Shown here piece after piece: positions 29,555 to 40,789 of a DNA stretch of 64,000 bases (positions are counted from its first letter, which is position 1; each line of letters begins with the position of its first letter). This DNA is from Maniola hyperantus. Its lineage: Eukaryota > Arthropoda > Insecta > Lepidoptera > Nymphalidae. Under the pieces are notes generated by a model. It saw only the letters and a list, made by a program, of their open reading frames with translations, ran no database searches and had not been told where the DNA came from. A program made the position numbers and the translations under genes. The stretch covers positions 1,860,001 through 1,924,000 of the forward strand of contig NC_048546.1 in the NCBI RefSeq assembly GCF_902806685.2. Direction: 5' to 3'.

Positions 29555-30187
29555 CAGGCATGGATTGTTCACTGCCACTTCAACTTGCTGGGTGGTTTCG
29601 ACTATGTGAGAACCTGTTTCTTTGACGGATGCTCAACCAAGTACGACAGGCATGGATTGTTCACTGCCACTTCAACTTGCTGGGGGGTTTCGACTATGTG
29701 AGAACCTGTTTCTTTGACGGATGCTCAACCCAGTACGACAGGCATGGATTGTTCACTGCCACTTCAACTTGTTGGGGGGTTTCGACTATTTGAGAACCTG
29801 TTTCTTTGACGGATGCTCAACCCAGTACGACAGGCATGGATTGTTCACTGCCACTTCAACTTGTTGGGGGGTTTCGACTATGTGAGAACCTGTTTCTTTG
29901 ACGGATGCTCAACCCAGTACGACAGGCATGGATTGTTCACTGCCACTTCAACTTGCTGGGGGGTTTCGACTATGTGAGAACCTGTTTCTTTGACGGATGC
30001 TCAACCCAGTACGACAGGCAAGGATTGTTCACTGCCACTTCAACTTACGGGGGGGTTTGGGCTATGTGAGAACCTGTTTCTTTGACGGATGCTCAACCCA
30101 GTACGACATGCATGGATTGTTCACTGTCACTTCAACTTGCTGGAGGGTTTGGGCTATGTGAGAACCTGTTTCTTTGACCGATACACT
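29555..30187 (+). repeat. 92-bp minisatellite, about seven units
   Basis: Units start CAGGCATGGATTGTTCACTG at 29555 and every 92 bp to 30107. Each holds TTTCGACTATGTGAGAACCT and TTTGACGGATGCTCAACC. The outer units are the most diverged, the usual pattern of unequal exchange. The period is not a multiple of three. Confidence 0.95.
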
Positions 30188-31087
30188 GCGCACATCACAA
30201 ATTACGCCGCTGAACCAAATTTAAGTTACACAATCACGACGGTTAGCTTTGACTACCTTCCCAAACATTCTCCTTGCCTCCGTGGGCAAATTAAGGCACT
30301 TCACTTATTAAATTTCATCATTTTGTTTAATTATCAATAAGCTTTCACGCTTCTCTCACCGAGTATTTTTTGGTGAGTTACAATTCGACTATCGACTCGT
30401 ATCCATAAGCGAAAATGACGTCATTTACTAGTTTTAGGACGTCAAACTTAGGACTCGTACTGCCAAATTACTCGATATTGGTATTGGTGTAGGTAAACGC
30501 AAACCATTCTCGATGGTGACGTAGTTATGTGGTAATTGGTATCGTAAAGTTGAAAGCTATACTCGCAAACACTCGATCATCTTTAGTTCGCAATATTTCC
30601 GCTGTGTCGCTGCCTGTAGATGTATGGAAACAGTCGATTTCGACTTTGGTATTTTTAAAACTATGAAATCTTATACTAACTGTACAGACCTACTGGCAAA
30701 AATTGGTAGGTATTTTTAGAGACTTGGTTCCACGTTCACTCTCGAACAAGTGTGTATTTACACACACACATAGTACCTACCTACCTACACTGACATTGAC
30801 ATAATATACACGCTGGCAAAGTTAGCGGAACACTGGATTTCATAATGACAGATAGTGTTAAAAATTTAACATTTTGTGACGGTTTACAAATAATTGAACG
30901 AATGTTCAATATCGAATGCAATTGCAGTCCCGACATTGCTGGAACGAGCTGCAGGTCAATTCCACGCTCTTTTATCATTTACATAATCTTCGATTGTGTA
31001 ATATGCTTTTTTCAGTAGCATGCTATTAATATACTATTATAATAGAATATATAGCAGAATATTGTTATAAAACGTTACACTCATTCC
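30188..31087. other. Unassigned ~900 bp
   Basis: No gene. About 30980-31015 (TTACATAATCTTCGATTGTG) matches the second half of 21368-21530. Confidence 0.45.
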
Positions 31088-31132
31088 CACAAAAGACTTT
31101 TGGACTACGCAGACGATATAGCGGTACCAGTT
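31088..31132 (+). pseudogene. Scrap of LINE RT active site
   Basis: CTACGCAGACGATATAGC encodes YADDIA, preceded by KRLLD; this resembles the YADD box of RTE-like RTs (RLLxYADDI). Only about 15 codons survive. Confidence 0.35.
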
Positions 31133-31420
31133 TATGGTGGTACCTACTTACCTATAGGTAGGTAAGTTCGTAAATATTACATAAAGTCATTACACTTTCA
31201 CCGCCTCGAACGTAATATTATGATAAATGATACAAAGTAATTCCTCAAGCCGTTTTAATATTCCAGCAGTCCCGAAGTTTGTTATTCGAGCAAACAAAAC
31301 GCCGATATTCGGGTGTTTGGCTAGCCGCTACCGCCTTGCGTAACTTCGTCCATGTATTAGTTCAATCTGCCGTTATTAAACCCTTGAGCCGGCTTTGATT
31401 AAACTGACGATTATGCCTGG
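31133..31420. other. Unassigned interval
   Basis: Nothing recognised. Confidence 0.4.
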
Positions 31421-31771
31421 CTATATATATAAAATTCAAAGTCCTGACTGACTGACTGACATTATATCAACGCACAGCCTAAACGCTGGTCCTAAAGACA
31501 TGAAATTTGGAGGGTCTATTCTTTGTAAAGAGTAGGTATCCACTAAGAAAGGATTTTTTGAAATTCCACCCCTAAGTGGGTTAAATGGGGGATGGAAGTT
31601 TGCATGAAAGTCCGTCGTTTTTCAAGTTATAAATGGGGGTTGGAAGGTTATATGTGTTATTCGGTGCTGGTGCAGGGTGCGCGTCCTGATGTTATAATAT
31701 TTGTTTCTGAAAAAAAAAAATGCCATTTGTTCCCTGTAGGCAACGCGGGCGAAGCCGCGGGTAGAAGTTAG
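31421..31771 (+). mobile_element. Hel-3 Helitron-like element, CTAG mutated
   Basis: ATATAAAATTCAAAGTCCTG start region, TGAAATTTGGAGGGTCTATT, and GCGGGCGAAGCCGCGGGTAG hairpin. The last four bases are TTAG in place of CTAG. Confidence 0.65.
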
Positions 31772-31789
31772 TTTCCTATAAAATGAACT

Positions 31790-33178
31790 AGGAAGTTACT
31801 TTCTTCGCCCATAGAGAATTCCTCTTTGCTCATATTGCTTTTTGGTCGCGAAATTGCACCATTATGGAATTAGGGGTGCAGCATTGGAATTGATGAGTTC
31901 TTACCTAAATGATAGAATACAAAGGGTAGACGTGAATGGAAAGCGATCTCCCGGATCCGTTGTAAAAATGGGGGTGCCACAAGGTTCCATCTTAGGACCT
32001 TTTCTGTTCCTTATTTACATCAATGACCTTCCTTACCTCGCTAAGGTCAATTACGGGATAGTCTTGTTTGCTGATGATACATCACTTTTATTTAAAATCA
32101 ATCGATACTTAACAACTTTTGATGAAGTAAACAATTCTCTCACCAAGTTAGTACAGTGGTTCGAAGCTAATAACCTGCTTCTCAACGGGAAAAAGACAAA
32201 GTGTATTAAATTCACTTTACCAAATGTTAAGCAGGTGAAAACCACTGTGCAACTTAATAATGAGGAATTAGATTTAGTGGATACCGCTATTTTTCTTGGA
32301 ATAACGTTAGATGCAAAACTTCAATGGGGCTCTCATATAAATAACTTATCGAACAGACTTAGTTCTGCCGCATATGCGGTAAAAAAGATTCGCCAGTTGA
32401 CAGACATAGAAACTGCGAGACTAGTATATTTTGGTTACTTTCACAGCATTATGTCATATGGTATATTATTATGGGGTAATGCTGCGGATATTAATTCTAT
32501 TTTTGTGCTGCAGAAAAGGGCTGTTCGAGCCATATACACTATACAGTATGGGGCCACGAGAGTCGCTGAGAACTAAATTTAGGGAAGTTAAAATTATGAC
32601 AGTGCATAATCAATATATTTTTGAAAATTTACTGTACGTACATAAAAACATAAATAAATTTAAAAAAAAAAGTGACTGTCATAATATAAATACTAGAAAT
32701 AAAAATAAACTTATAATTCCCGCCTCTAGGCTCAGTAAAGTTAGCAATTCATTTGCTCGTAATTCCATACGTTTCTATAATAAGCTTCCAGAAGACATAT
32801 TGGAGATGTCTCTCAACAAGTTCAAAGTTTACATAAAACGTAAACTAATTGAAAAATCCTATTACAATGTAAAGGATTATTTAAATGATAAGCAAGCTTG
32901 GGAATGAGTTGCTTAACGACTTTGTGATAGTTCTAATAAGTTTCAATAATTTTGTAAAGTGGTGATAATAAAAAGAATACCCGGCTGAGTTTGTTGTGGG
33001 CTCTTCTCAGACCTGGGCGCGTTTGGAACCCTCGTAGCTTTAGTTTTAAGTTTGCGTTATAATTATCACCACTATATTATCTTACAAATCTAACACTATA
33101 CCAGACAATCAATAAGAGTAATTTATTACCTATTTTGAATAAATCATTTGACTTTGACTTTGACTTTGACTTTGACTC
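31790..33178 (+). mobile_element. LINE-J1 (Jockey/CR1-like), 5'-truncated
   Basis: RT coding region with one frameshift, then a 3' UTR (TAGCTTTAGTTTTAAGTTTG, TCAATAAGAGTAATTTATTA) and a tail of five TTTGAC hexamers preceded by AATAAA. Reversed 3' UTR copies lie at 46365-46500 and 3653-3684. The clade is not certain. Confidence 0.75.
31842..32907 (+). pseudogene. LINE-J1 reverse transcriptase, frameshifted
   Basis: Frame 1 contains KLHHYGIRG, motif B GVPQGSILGPFLFLIYINDL and active site FADDTSLLF, and ends at 32574-32576. Frame 2 takes over around 32540-32560 with LYSMGPRESLR and runs through YNKLPEDI to a stop at 32905-32907. The YADD/FADD site is intact. The N-terminal endonuclease and first RT motifs are missing, and a stop lies just upstream at 31812. 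The product would copy LINE RNA at a nicked target; this copy is inactive. Confidence 0.75.
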
Positions 33179-33197
33179 ATAAACATTATTATCTAAA

Positions 33198-33392
33198 TCT
33201 AAATATATGAAGGGAAAAGGTGATTTACTGATCTATCAACACACAGCTCAAACTACTGGACGGATCGGGCTGAAATTTAGCATGCAGATAGCTATTATGA
33301 CGTAGGCATCCGCTAAGAAAGGATTTTTGAGAATTCAACCCCTTAAGGGGTGAAATAGGGGTTTGAAATTTGTGTAGTCCACGCGGACGTGT
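33198..33392 (+). mobile_element. Hel-2, 3' end cut
   Basis: TCTAAATATATGAAGGGAAA start after A; runs to GTAGTCCACGCGGACG and then leaves the family before the hairpin closes. Confidence 0.65.
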
Positions 33393-33807
33393 AGCACATG
33401 ACCACGGTAGAAGGTGATAATTGAGGAATTAACCTAATTTTTATTATACTTAATCTGTTGCCACAAAAAATAAATAAAAAAAACTATTTTGGATTTAAAC
33501 TCATATTCCACTAGTTTCAACGGCATTCGTTGTCATAGTCTTAGTTGGCAACATAAATCGTCTCATTTCGCTGCAGTGGAAGGTGGAAGCGGCCATTAAT
33601 TTCCGCTTCTGATTTACGACGTGGGACCCTAACGCCGAAGATACCATATCTAAGAGATTTCCTCTTCGAGTCGGGAATCATTACCAAGACTTAGTTTCCA
33701 TTGTAAAAAGGACGTGTCTAACCAAAACAAAAATCGGAGTTTTTGAAATTATACCAATAAAACTTACAGCTATCCTTATCTACGAGTAAATGCTGTACAA
33801 ACCATGC
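33393..33807. other. Unassigned interval
   Basis: No feature recognised. Confidence 0.4.
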
Positions 33808-33957
33808 CCGTGTGGAATGGTGCCAAGATTGCTGGCTGCATTTTCGCGCTGGACAGCCAGGATGATCCGTTGCGCAAAAAATGAGCCAGCCCTTCTGTCA
33901 CCAGATGAGGCTATCAATCGTGGTGAAATGTCTCGTAAAAATCTTTTAGCACTAAAA
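33808..33957 (-). mobile_element. REL-LINE fragment
   Basis: Complement of 13245-13395: GAATGGTGCCAAGATTGCTG, GTTGCGCAAAAAATGAGCC and GTGGTGAAATGTCTCGTAAA, about 90% alike by eye. It covers the C-terminal ~50 codons. Confidence 0.7.
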
Positions 33958-34935
33958 AGAGATTGCCCATCTTAGGAGCTTTGGGCCCCCCCTAATATAA
34001 TTGTTATGTCACCATGGTTTTAATTTTATTTTGTAGACAAATAATTAACTCTTTATATTCTGCAAACGATTTCTATTTATTCACCCTGGTTATAAAGAAA
34101 TCTTATTTTTTATATTGCTGATATTGAGGTTATATTTAATTAATACTTCTTCAAAATAAATGCATGTTTACGATTCTAACTGTAATTGTGGATATTTTCA
34201 ATAATAAAGTGAAAAAAAGTCGTTATAAAACATAATCGTAAAAAAATTGAACATTTAAAAAAAATTAATATAAGTTTTGACACGACGCCACAAAAGAGGG
34301 CCCGTTCACGGGCGATCTCCTTTCATAGCCCAGGGTCTCTACTGCAAACTGAACAAAAATGTAATTCTCGATATGAGAGGCATACTAATTTGCGTTGCTT
34401 GGCGTTTTTCTTGCCATTTCCGCTGCGGCTCCAGGTCGAGATTTTGAAAAAAAAAAATAAAGATTTGAGATCTTTAAAATATTTTTCGCTTATTATACTT
34501 ACTCCGCGCTTAATTATAATTTATAAAGTATACCTAAAATTATATTATGTACCTACCTAAACCTAAATTGTACCTACATCTGTGGTGGTGTTTTAGGAGT
34601 CGAGTTTCAGTATTGAATTTTATTTTGTTTGCTAGATACAACCATTTTGTTATTATTATACTGAAACCCGAAAGATAGGTTAGATTTTTGCAAAATTCGG
34701 GTTCGGGTGCAGTAGATTTACGTGTTTGTTTTTCATATATGTGATATATTATTGTGATATTTTTTGACTCTACTGCGACGTTCAGAATGTTCTCTTTGCA
34801 AGAAAATTAGGTTTTACTCAATATTTCCTTTTGGTTTCAGTAAATATAGTTATTTCGGAAAGAGTACTTACTACAGTTGCGCTCAGGGGATAAACAGGGT
34901 CTTGGACTGATGAAAAGCCTACTGTTTTCAGCCTT
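33958..34935. other. Unassigned ~980 bp
   Basis: AT-rich, with a few short A-runs. No recurrent element or coding signal recognised. Confidence 0.45.
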
Positions 34936-35061
34936 CGCCCGTGGCTAGTTACCACCCTACCGGTAAAACCGTGCCGCCAAGCGATTTAGCGTTCCGGTAC
35001 GATGCCGTGTAGAAGCCAAAGGGGTCTGGGTTTAATAAAGACTGCCATACCCCTTCCATTC
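34936..35061 (+). mobile_element. SINE-C middle part
   Basis: GTGGCTAGTTACCACCCTAC, CAAGCGATTTAGCGTTCCGG and ACTGCCATACCCCTTCCA. The tRNA-like head and the tail are missing. Confidence 0.7.
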
Positions 35062-35462
35062 ATAAGCAAATGCGCTCCAACCTGACTTCATGATTGTTTT
35101 ACATAAGGCATCTGGTAATAAAAAAATCTGGTGATGTAGTGGATTTTAGGTAAAGTGCAATTTAATGGAAGTAAATAAAAGGAGATTTATGTATATATGT
35201 AAAAATTCATGAATGATGAATGCATGAGAAAATGCATGGATATTTTGCTTTAAACAAATTTTCGAGATATGCTTTGGTGCCTTTGTGATTTTAGTTTTCC
35301 CGTCTTGTGATTTCAACCGTGTTTTCTTTAAAAATTGCAATATCTCGGAATGTGTTTACAAGATTGGGGCATTCAATCATCTTTCATCACGCTGCAACCT
35401 TTATCTTAGTCAAAGAGTTGTCGTGTCAATAGAGCAGCAACGCTCCGCAAAATTTACAAAAC
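35062..35462. other. Unassigned interval
   Basis: Nothing recognised. Confidence 0.4.
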
Positions 35463-35690
35463 CTTTTTTTTTAATAGAGGTAGCAAGGCAGCAGGCGGGT
35501 CACCTGATGTTAAGTGATTACCGCCGCCTGTGAACATTTGCAGCACCAGAGGAACCGCCGATGCGTTGTCGCCCTTTTAGGAATTTGTTGGTCCGCCCCT
35601 TGAGTAACCCCATGTTGTAATCTCGTGGGAACACTGTCGATGGGAGATGGTTCCACAGTTTGCATGTGCGTGGAAAGAAGAAACCTAATA
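35463..35690 (-). pseudogene. LINE-J2 3' end, minus
   Basis: Poly-T, then GGCGGGTCACCTGATGTTAA, GCCGCCTGTGAACATTTGCA and the complement of the LPSAVFP coding region (TCGATGGGAGATGGTTCCAC). Includes the 3' UTR that the 7370 copy lacks. Confidence 0.7.
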
Positions 35691-35705
35691 TAAAAATTCG
35701 AAATT

Positions 35706-36093
35706 TAGCGATAGCCTAAGTGATTAAGTGGGCCTCCTATTCGGAAGGTCGGGGTTTGATTTCGGAGTTATGTGCGTTTCAGGCAATTAAATATGTCTTG
35801 CTTTAACGGCGAAGGAAAACATCGTGAGAAAATCCACATTCCTGATAGTTTTTCACAATATTCTCAAAGGTGTGTGAAATTTGATGCGCAGACTTTACAC
35901 CTCTTCGAAAACATTATGGAGAACTCTCAGGCATACTAGTTTCCTCAAGATGTTTTTCTTCGCCGTTGAAGCAAGTGATATTTGATTAGGTACTCAAAAC
36001 GCACGTAACTCGGTAAAGTTAAAGAACGTACCCGAGATCGAACTGACCTCCTAAATAAAAGACCAACGTCTTAACCAATAGGTTTATCGAGAT
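35706..36093. mobile_element. Inverted pair of SINE-B copies
   Basis: Plus copy 35706-35885 (GATAGCCTAAGTGATTAAGT to TCTCAAAGGTGTGTGAAAT) meets a minus copy 35886-36093 (ACACCTCTTCGAAAACATTA to AATAGGTTTATCG) head-out at the same internal point. Together they form a palindrome of ~190 bp arms. Confidence 0.7.
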
Positions 36094-36586
36094 ATAACCG
36101 ATTTTCATTTCATTTACACCGAGAAAAAGAGATAGATTTAATATTTTTGCTCATGAATTGTTAGCTCCAATCTTACGTCTTTGTCATCAACAGAATATCA
36201 CTTTTATGACCCCTCATGTATGGGATCTGCTGCTCCATTTTCTAGCTCGGTGACCTTATTCATCATTATTTGAGCTTGTTTGCTGCATTTCCGCCAGATC
36301 GCCCGCCATCTTGGATTAAATTAAAAAACAAAATGAAAAGAGTTTTGTGACTGGAGCTTGTTTTTCGTGCAATGTATTTTCCCGGAAGGAAGAAAATAAT
36401 TAATTTACCCTGAGCGGAACATTGCACGGATGTTTTCGTATACGGTTTTTGCGAATTTTCATGCAGTTTTATTATTATAAACCTTTTGTTTTCAGAAAGA
36501 ATCATTAGTAAGTACACGCTTGTATTTTGGTAAACACACATTAAAATTCGTGCTGTTAAATTTCTTTATTCATTCATTATAGAATT
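36094..36586. other. Unassigned interval
   Basis: No repeat or gene recognised. Confidence 0.45.
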
Positions 36587-36850
36587 CATTATAGAATAGA
36601 ATAGATTTTTATTCAAGTAAACTTTTACAACTACTTTTGAATCGTCAACTGCCGCCGTCATGTTTTGTTGAGCCGCCAAGCGCTTACGAGCACGAAGAAA
36701 CCAAAATTGTGTTTTTTTTGTGGAAATAAAAAAAATAAAAAATAAACTAGTTTAATTTACCACTGGTTCGAAATGCCGTTCTCACCGAGAAGATACAGCA
36801 AGAAACTCGGTGGTTGCTCTTTTCAAGAGTTCAATTTACAATATTATTAA
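36587..36850 (-). mobile_element. LINE 3' UTR, ATTCT-type tail
   Basis: TAGAATAGAATAGATTTTTA is the reversed tail. TACCACTGGTTCGAAATGCC and GAGAAGATACAGCAAGAAAC are a 3' UTR segment I recognise as widespread in Lepidoptera. Confidence 0.55.
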
Positions 36851-36929
36851 GTATATGTTCATTCAATATACTTATGTTTTACTGTAAATCCAGTGAACTC
36901 GTAGGTATGTGCTACCATTTTACAGACAT

Positions 36930-37062
36930 ACGTGTTTGAAGTGTCTGAACCAATTCTGTGTTATCGTAGTGGCTGTCATATCGGATCGCTTGCCAATTAC
37001 TCAACAACCTACCCGCATTTCCGCAGATCGACGAGATTTGAAATTCACTCACATTTTTTAAA
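36930..37062 (+). repeat. Repeat W, copy 1
   Basis: TTTGAAGTGTCTGAACCAAT and GCCAATTACTCAACAACCTA recur at 37827-37955. Confidence 0.6.
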
Positions 37063-37072
37063 ATCTCAATTA

Positions 37073-37285
37073 AAAAAATAGCGAGTAGGCAGGCGGGTCA
37101 CCTAATGTTAAGTGATTACCGCCGCCCATGAATTTTTGCAGCACCAGAGGAATCGAAAATGCGTTGCCGGCCTTTCCGGAGTTTGTTGATCTGCCTCTTG
37201 AATAACCCCATGTTGAAATCTCGTGGGAGCACCGCCGAAGGGAGTTGGTTCACAGTTTGCATGTGCGTGGAAAAAAAGACTGCAG
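37073..37285 (-). pseudogene. LINE-J2 3' end, minus, second copy
   Basis: GCGGGTCACCTAATGTTAAG, GCAGCACCAGAGGAATCG and GAAGGGAGTTGGTTCACAG: same segment as 35463-35690. Confidence 0.7.
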
Positions 37286-37306
37286 CCAAGCGCTAGTATA
37301 TAATTT

Positions 37307-37740
37307 AAAAAACCGGCCAAGTGCGAGTCAGGCTCGCGCACTGAGGGTTCCGTACCACAGTCGTATTTTTTCGACATTATGCACGATAATTCAAAAATTT
37401 TGATGCATAAAAATAAATTAAAATCTGTTTTAGAATGTACAGATGAAGACCTTTCATATAATACCCCACTTGATATAGTTATCTTACTTCGAAAATGGAA
37501 AATACTAATTTTTAGTTCATGACCACAATTTTTTTTTTGTGTGATCTAACCCTAAATTCACAGTTTTCAGATTTTTCCCCGAATGTCTGCTATAAGACCT
37601 ACCTACCTGCCAAATTATTTCATAATTCTAGGTCAACGGGAAGTACCCTGTAGATTTCTTGACAGACCGACAAACAGAGAGACAACAAAGTGATCCTATA
37701 AGGGTTCCGTTTTTCCTTTTGAGGTACGGAACCCTGAAAA
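37307..37740 (+). repeat. R3 repeat, full-length
   Basis: ACCGGCCAAGTGCGAGTCAG to GAGGTACGGAACCCTGAAAA. Confidence 0.75.
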
Positions 37741-37826
37741 GATAGGCTTGTACAATGGTGATTTAGAAAGCTTTCATGAGGTCTAGTTAGGAACGTGCTT
37801 GTCTATTTCAATGTACTATATTTCCA

Positions 37827-37955
37827 CCGACATAATTTGAAGTGTCTGAACCAATCCGCGTCTATCGTGGCGGCTGTCATATCTGATCGCCCGCCAATTA
37901 CTCAACAACCTACCCCGCTTCCACTGCTCGACGAGTTTCGACACTCGCAAGAATT
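37827..37955 (+). repeat. Repeat W, copy 2
   Basis: Partner of 36930-37062, on the other side of LINE-J2 and R3. Confidence 0.6.
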
Positions 37956-38066
37956 TATACACTGTTCAATCCATAACACTCGCGCTCCCATTGGAAATTT
38001 AGCTGACAAGGTATCTGTCAATTAAATCCAAATTTCTGACTTCCTAAAATTCATCATATAACTGAA

Positions 38067-38324
38067 CTAGTTTATGCTCGCTATACTTCGTCCGCGTGGA
38101 CTACCTAAATTTCAACCCCCTATTTTACTCCCTTAGGGGTTGGATTTTCAAAAACCTCTTCTTAGCGGATGCCTACGTCATAATAGCTATCTGCATGCCA
38201 AATTTCAGCCCAATTCGTCGAGTAGTTTCAGCTGTGCGTTGATAGATCAGTCAGTCAGTCAGTCAGTCAGTCAGGCAGTAAGTCAATCAGTCAGTCAGTC
38301 ACCTTTTCCTTTTATATATTTAGA
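38067..38324 (-). mobile_element. Hel-2 Helitron-like element, full-length
   Basis: Minus strand start TCTAAATATATAAAAGGAAA after A and end at CTAG (38067-38070) with hairpin CGCGGACGAAGTATAGCG partly altered. Long CAGT repeat tract. Confidence 0.75.
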
Positions 38325-38741
38325 TAGGTATAGGTTCCTACGGTAGTGCTAAGCGGCGGTGTGGCAGGGCTGTGATGACGTGACGCAAGAGCTCAGTGAT
38401 TCGTCGAACGTTGTGTAGTGGTAGGGCATTGACCTTGAGTTTTGCACACTATACATTGCGGGTTTGAAAAATACTAAATCACTAAAACTATAAGACATAA
38501 GGCAAATGGTTATTGGTATTGGATTGTGTTTAAGTAGTATAATAATAACGCAAAGTTTTTGTTAGCGTTCTAATTACATCCTGTATCAGCAAAATATCGT
38601 TACCAGCAAGGGCTTAGGACAAAATTAATCAAAACTAATAATATCTGAACTCTGAAGGCATTAGGGCACACACGGGCGAGTTTCAGCCGATCGCTTAATC
38701 AACATTAAAATATTTCGGGTCACCGTGCTCTCATTAGGAAG
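38325..38741. other. Unassigned interval
   Basis: Nothing recognised. Confidence 0.4.
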
Positions 38742-38895
38742 GGATCCTGTAAGGGATAATAACACTTTGAAGTTGAGCTAACTAACCGAACTTTAATGAG
38801 TAGCGGAGAAGAAAATCATTATGTGCCCAAAACCCATCTATAGACTCTATAGATCACGGGCTGGGACCTTAAAGTGTCCTTTAAAACACGTCCAG
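38742..38895 (+). repeat. Local direct repeat D, copy 1
   Basis: GGATCCTGTAAGGGATAATA through GAGCTAACTAACCGAAC, and later CACGGGCTGGGACCTTA, recur at 39224-39315 about 480 bp away. Copy 1 has an extra ~60 bp in the middle. Confidence 0.7.
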
Positions 38896-39190
38896 TGCGA
38901 GTCGGGCTCACTAAGGGTTCCGTACCATCCAATTTTTAACCTATTTCCAAAAAAGAAGTGGTTCTCAATTCGGCCCGTTTCTTTTTTGTCTATGAAGTCG
39001 TTGCTTGATACATACAATATTATTTCACTATGAACACTTTCTGAATCTTGATAACTTAGGCGGGCAGTAACCCTGCAGCATCAGGATTGAGGAGTTGGAT
39101 CCAAAAAATTTAATGGGACCACCACGGTAATTTCCTCTGTTGACTAAAAAATTTTTGCAAATCGGTCCAGAAACCTCGAAAAATTCGATG
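38896..39190 (+). repeat. R3 scrap and ACCGACTTCC-type repeat
   Basis: GTGCGAGTCGGGCTC and AAGGGTTCCGTACCA (R3 left end), then AAAGAAGTGGTTCTCAATTC and CATCAGGATTGAGGAGTTGG, which also match the repeat near 50353. Confidence 0.5.
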
Positions 39191-39223
39191 TACATACATT
39201 AAAAAAAAGTCCTGTATTCCGGA

Positions 39224-39315
39224 TCCTGTAAGGGATAATAACACTTTGAAGTTGAGCTAACTAACCGAACGATAATTCACGGGCTGGGACCTTAGAGTGT
39301 CGTTTAAAACAAATC
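39224..39315 (+). repeat. Local direct repeat D, copy 2
   Basis: See copy 1; the first ~50 bp are identical. Confidence 0.7.
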
Positions 39316-39397
39316 CAGACACGGACTTTCCGCGGACTGTTACGGAAAAATCTTAATTACTCATGTATTTTTAAATTAATTTACTCTCCAGGTCTTT

Positions 39398-39783
39398 AAT
39401 TGGGTATTTGCCTACTTTTGAATTTGATAAATATTATTACTTTATTATAAACTAGGATAAAAATAATGACGTACACTGAAAAAAATGTTAAATCAATCCA
39501 ACAAAGATTTACAAAGTTACAGGCATTTTAATTTTGGAGTGGGAGGGTCTTCTATCCCTTTCTCGCAAAACGAAAATTTGTATGAAACCGCACGAAGCTA
39601 CTATGGCATTAGTAGGTGTGACGTCAAACTGCTGTATCGCTATCTCTGTTTAATCAGAAATATTTAAATGCTTATAACTTTTTTGTTATTTGATCGATTT
39701 AATTAGTTTTTTCAGTTTACGTCATTATTTTTATTCTAGTTTATAATGAAGTAATAAAAAAATTGGAGTCAAATACCCAATTA
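39398..39783. mobile_element. MITE with ~90 bp TIRs
   Basis: Both ends begin TAATTGGGTATTTG and pair for about 90 bp (TATAAACTAG, ATAAAAATAATGACGTA and ACTGAAAAAA on each side). The left end interrupts CTCTCCAGGTCTTT, a Hel-1 motif. The 60-codon frame inside (39485-39667) has no domain. Confidence 0.7.
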
Positions 39784-39792
39784 TAATATCTA

Positions 39793-40011
39793 CTAGTTGA
39801 TGCTCGCGACTTCATCCGCGTGGAATTAGGGTTTTCTGAAAATTCCGTGGGAACTCTTTGATTTTCCGGAATAAAAAGTAGCCTATGTCACTCTCCAGGT
39901 CTTTATCTATACCCATGCAAAAAATTACGTCAATCCGTTGCACCGTTGCGACGTGATTGAAGGACAAACCAACAAACAAACACACTTTCGCATTTATAAT
40001 AAGGGTACTGA
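39793..40011 (-). mobile_element. Hel-1 Helitron-like element
   Basis: Minus strand TCAGTACCCTTATTATAAAT after A to CTAG at 39793. Hairpin CGCGGATGAAGTCGCG. Full set of blocks. Confidence 0.75.
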
Positions 40012-40200
40012 TAATAAGGGTAAATAAATAAATAAATAAATAATAAATATGCTTTATTGTTTTCATTATTGCTAGTAACTAGTATGTACAATGTTATATC
40101 TAATCTACTTATCTAAACTAAAAACTAACAATAAACAAAAAGTCGCAAACTCAGCATAGCCGAGCACTGTTCACAATATGGGCTGGTTTTCAGTTTGCGC
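40012..40200 (-). mobile_element. LINE 3' end with (AAAT)n, minus
   Basis: AAATAAATAAATAAATAATA, then ATGCTTTATTGTTTTCAT as in reversed LINE tails. No coding part. Confidence 0.4.
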
Positions 40201-40489
40201 CATAATTTATATTGATTAATAAAAACGCACCGCGCCCGTTGCGTACTGATTCTTTTACTGGTTATAAGAAAGTTTTATATGTAGACTATCCCACACAGTA
40301 TTATTTCAGTGATAGATAGCTAAAGGCTACGAGGTCGTCCAATAAATTTACGTAACACATAATAAAACCGTCATATCGGGTAATTCAGTTGACCTAGCGC
40401 CACTGGCGTCCATTATATCATAATATTAGATCTACTCGTACGTAGCTACAAGAAGATTGTACATTATACGAGATTCCAAATATGATAAA
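40201..40489. other. Unassigned interval
   Basis: Nothing recognised. Confidence 0.4.
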
Positions 40490-40714
40490 CTAGCTGCTGC
40501 CCGCGACTTCGTCCGCGTGGAATTAGGTTTTTTAAAAATCCCGTGGGAACTCTTTGATTTTCCGGGATAAAAAGTAGCCTATGTCACTCTCCAGGTCTTT
40601 ATCTACACCCATGCAAAAAATCACATCAATCCGTTGCTCCGTTGGGACGTGATTGAAGGACAAACCAACAAACCAAAAAAATAAACACTCTTGCATTTAT
40701 AATAAGGGTACTGA
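40490..40714 (-). mobile_element. Hel-1 Helitron-like element
   Basis: Minus strand TCAGTACCCTTATTATAAAT after A to CTAG at 40490-40493, with hairpin CGCGGACGAAGTCGCG. Little diverged from the 39793 copy, 480 bp away. Confidence 0.75.
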
Positions 40715-40789
40715 TTTCACTCATCTTAGAAAGAAAAGTACTTTTTAAGAATCTTGAGTTATTCATGATACACTAATGCCCATGTGCAA

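Noticed and set aside
28907..30187. CRISPR-like arrays
   Set aside because: The whole 87- or 92-bp unit repeats without unique spacers, and the context is eukaryotic.
33145..33178. Stand-alone TTTGAC microsatellite
   Set aside because: It directly follows the LINE-J1 3' UTR and AATAAA, so it is the tail of that element.
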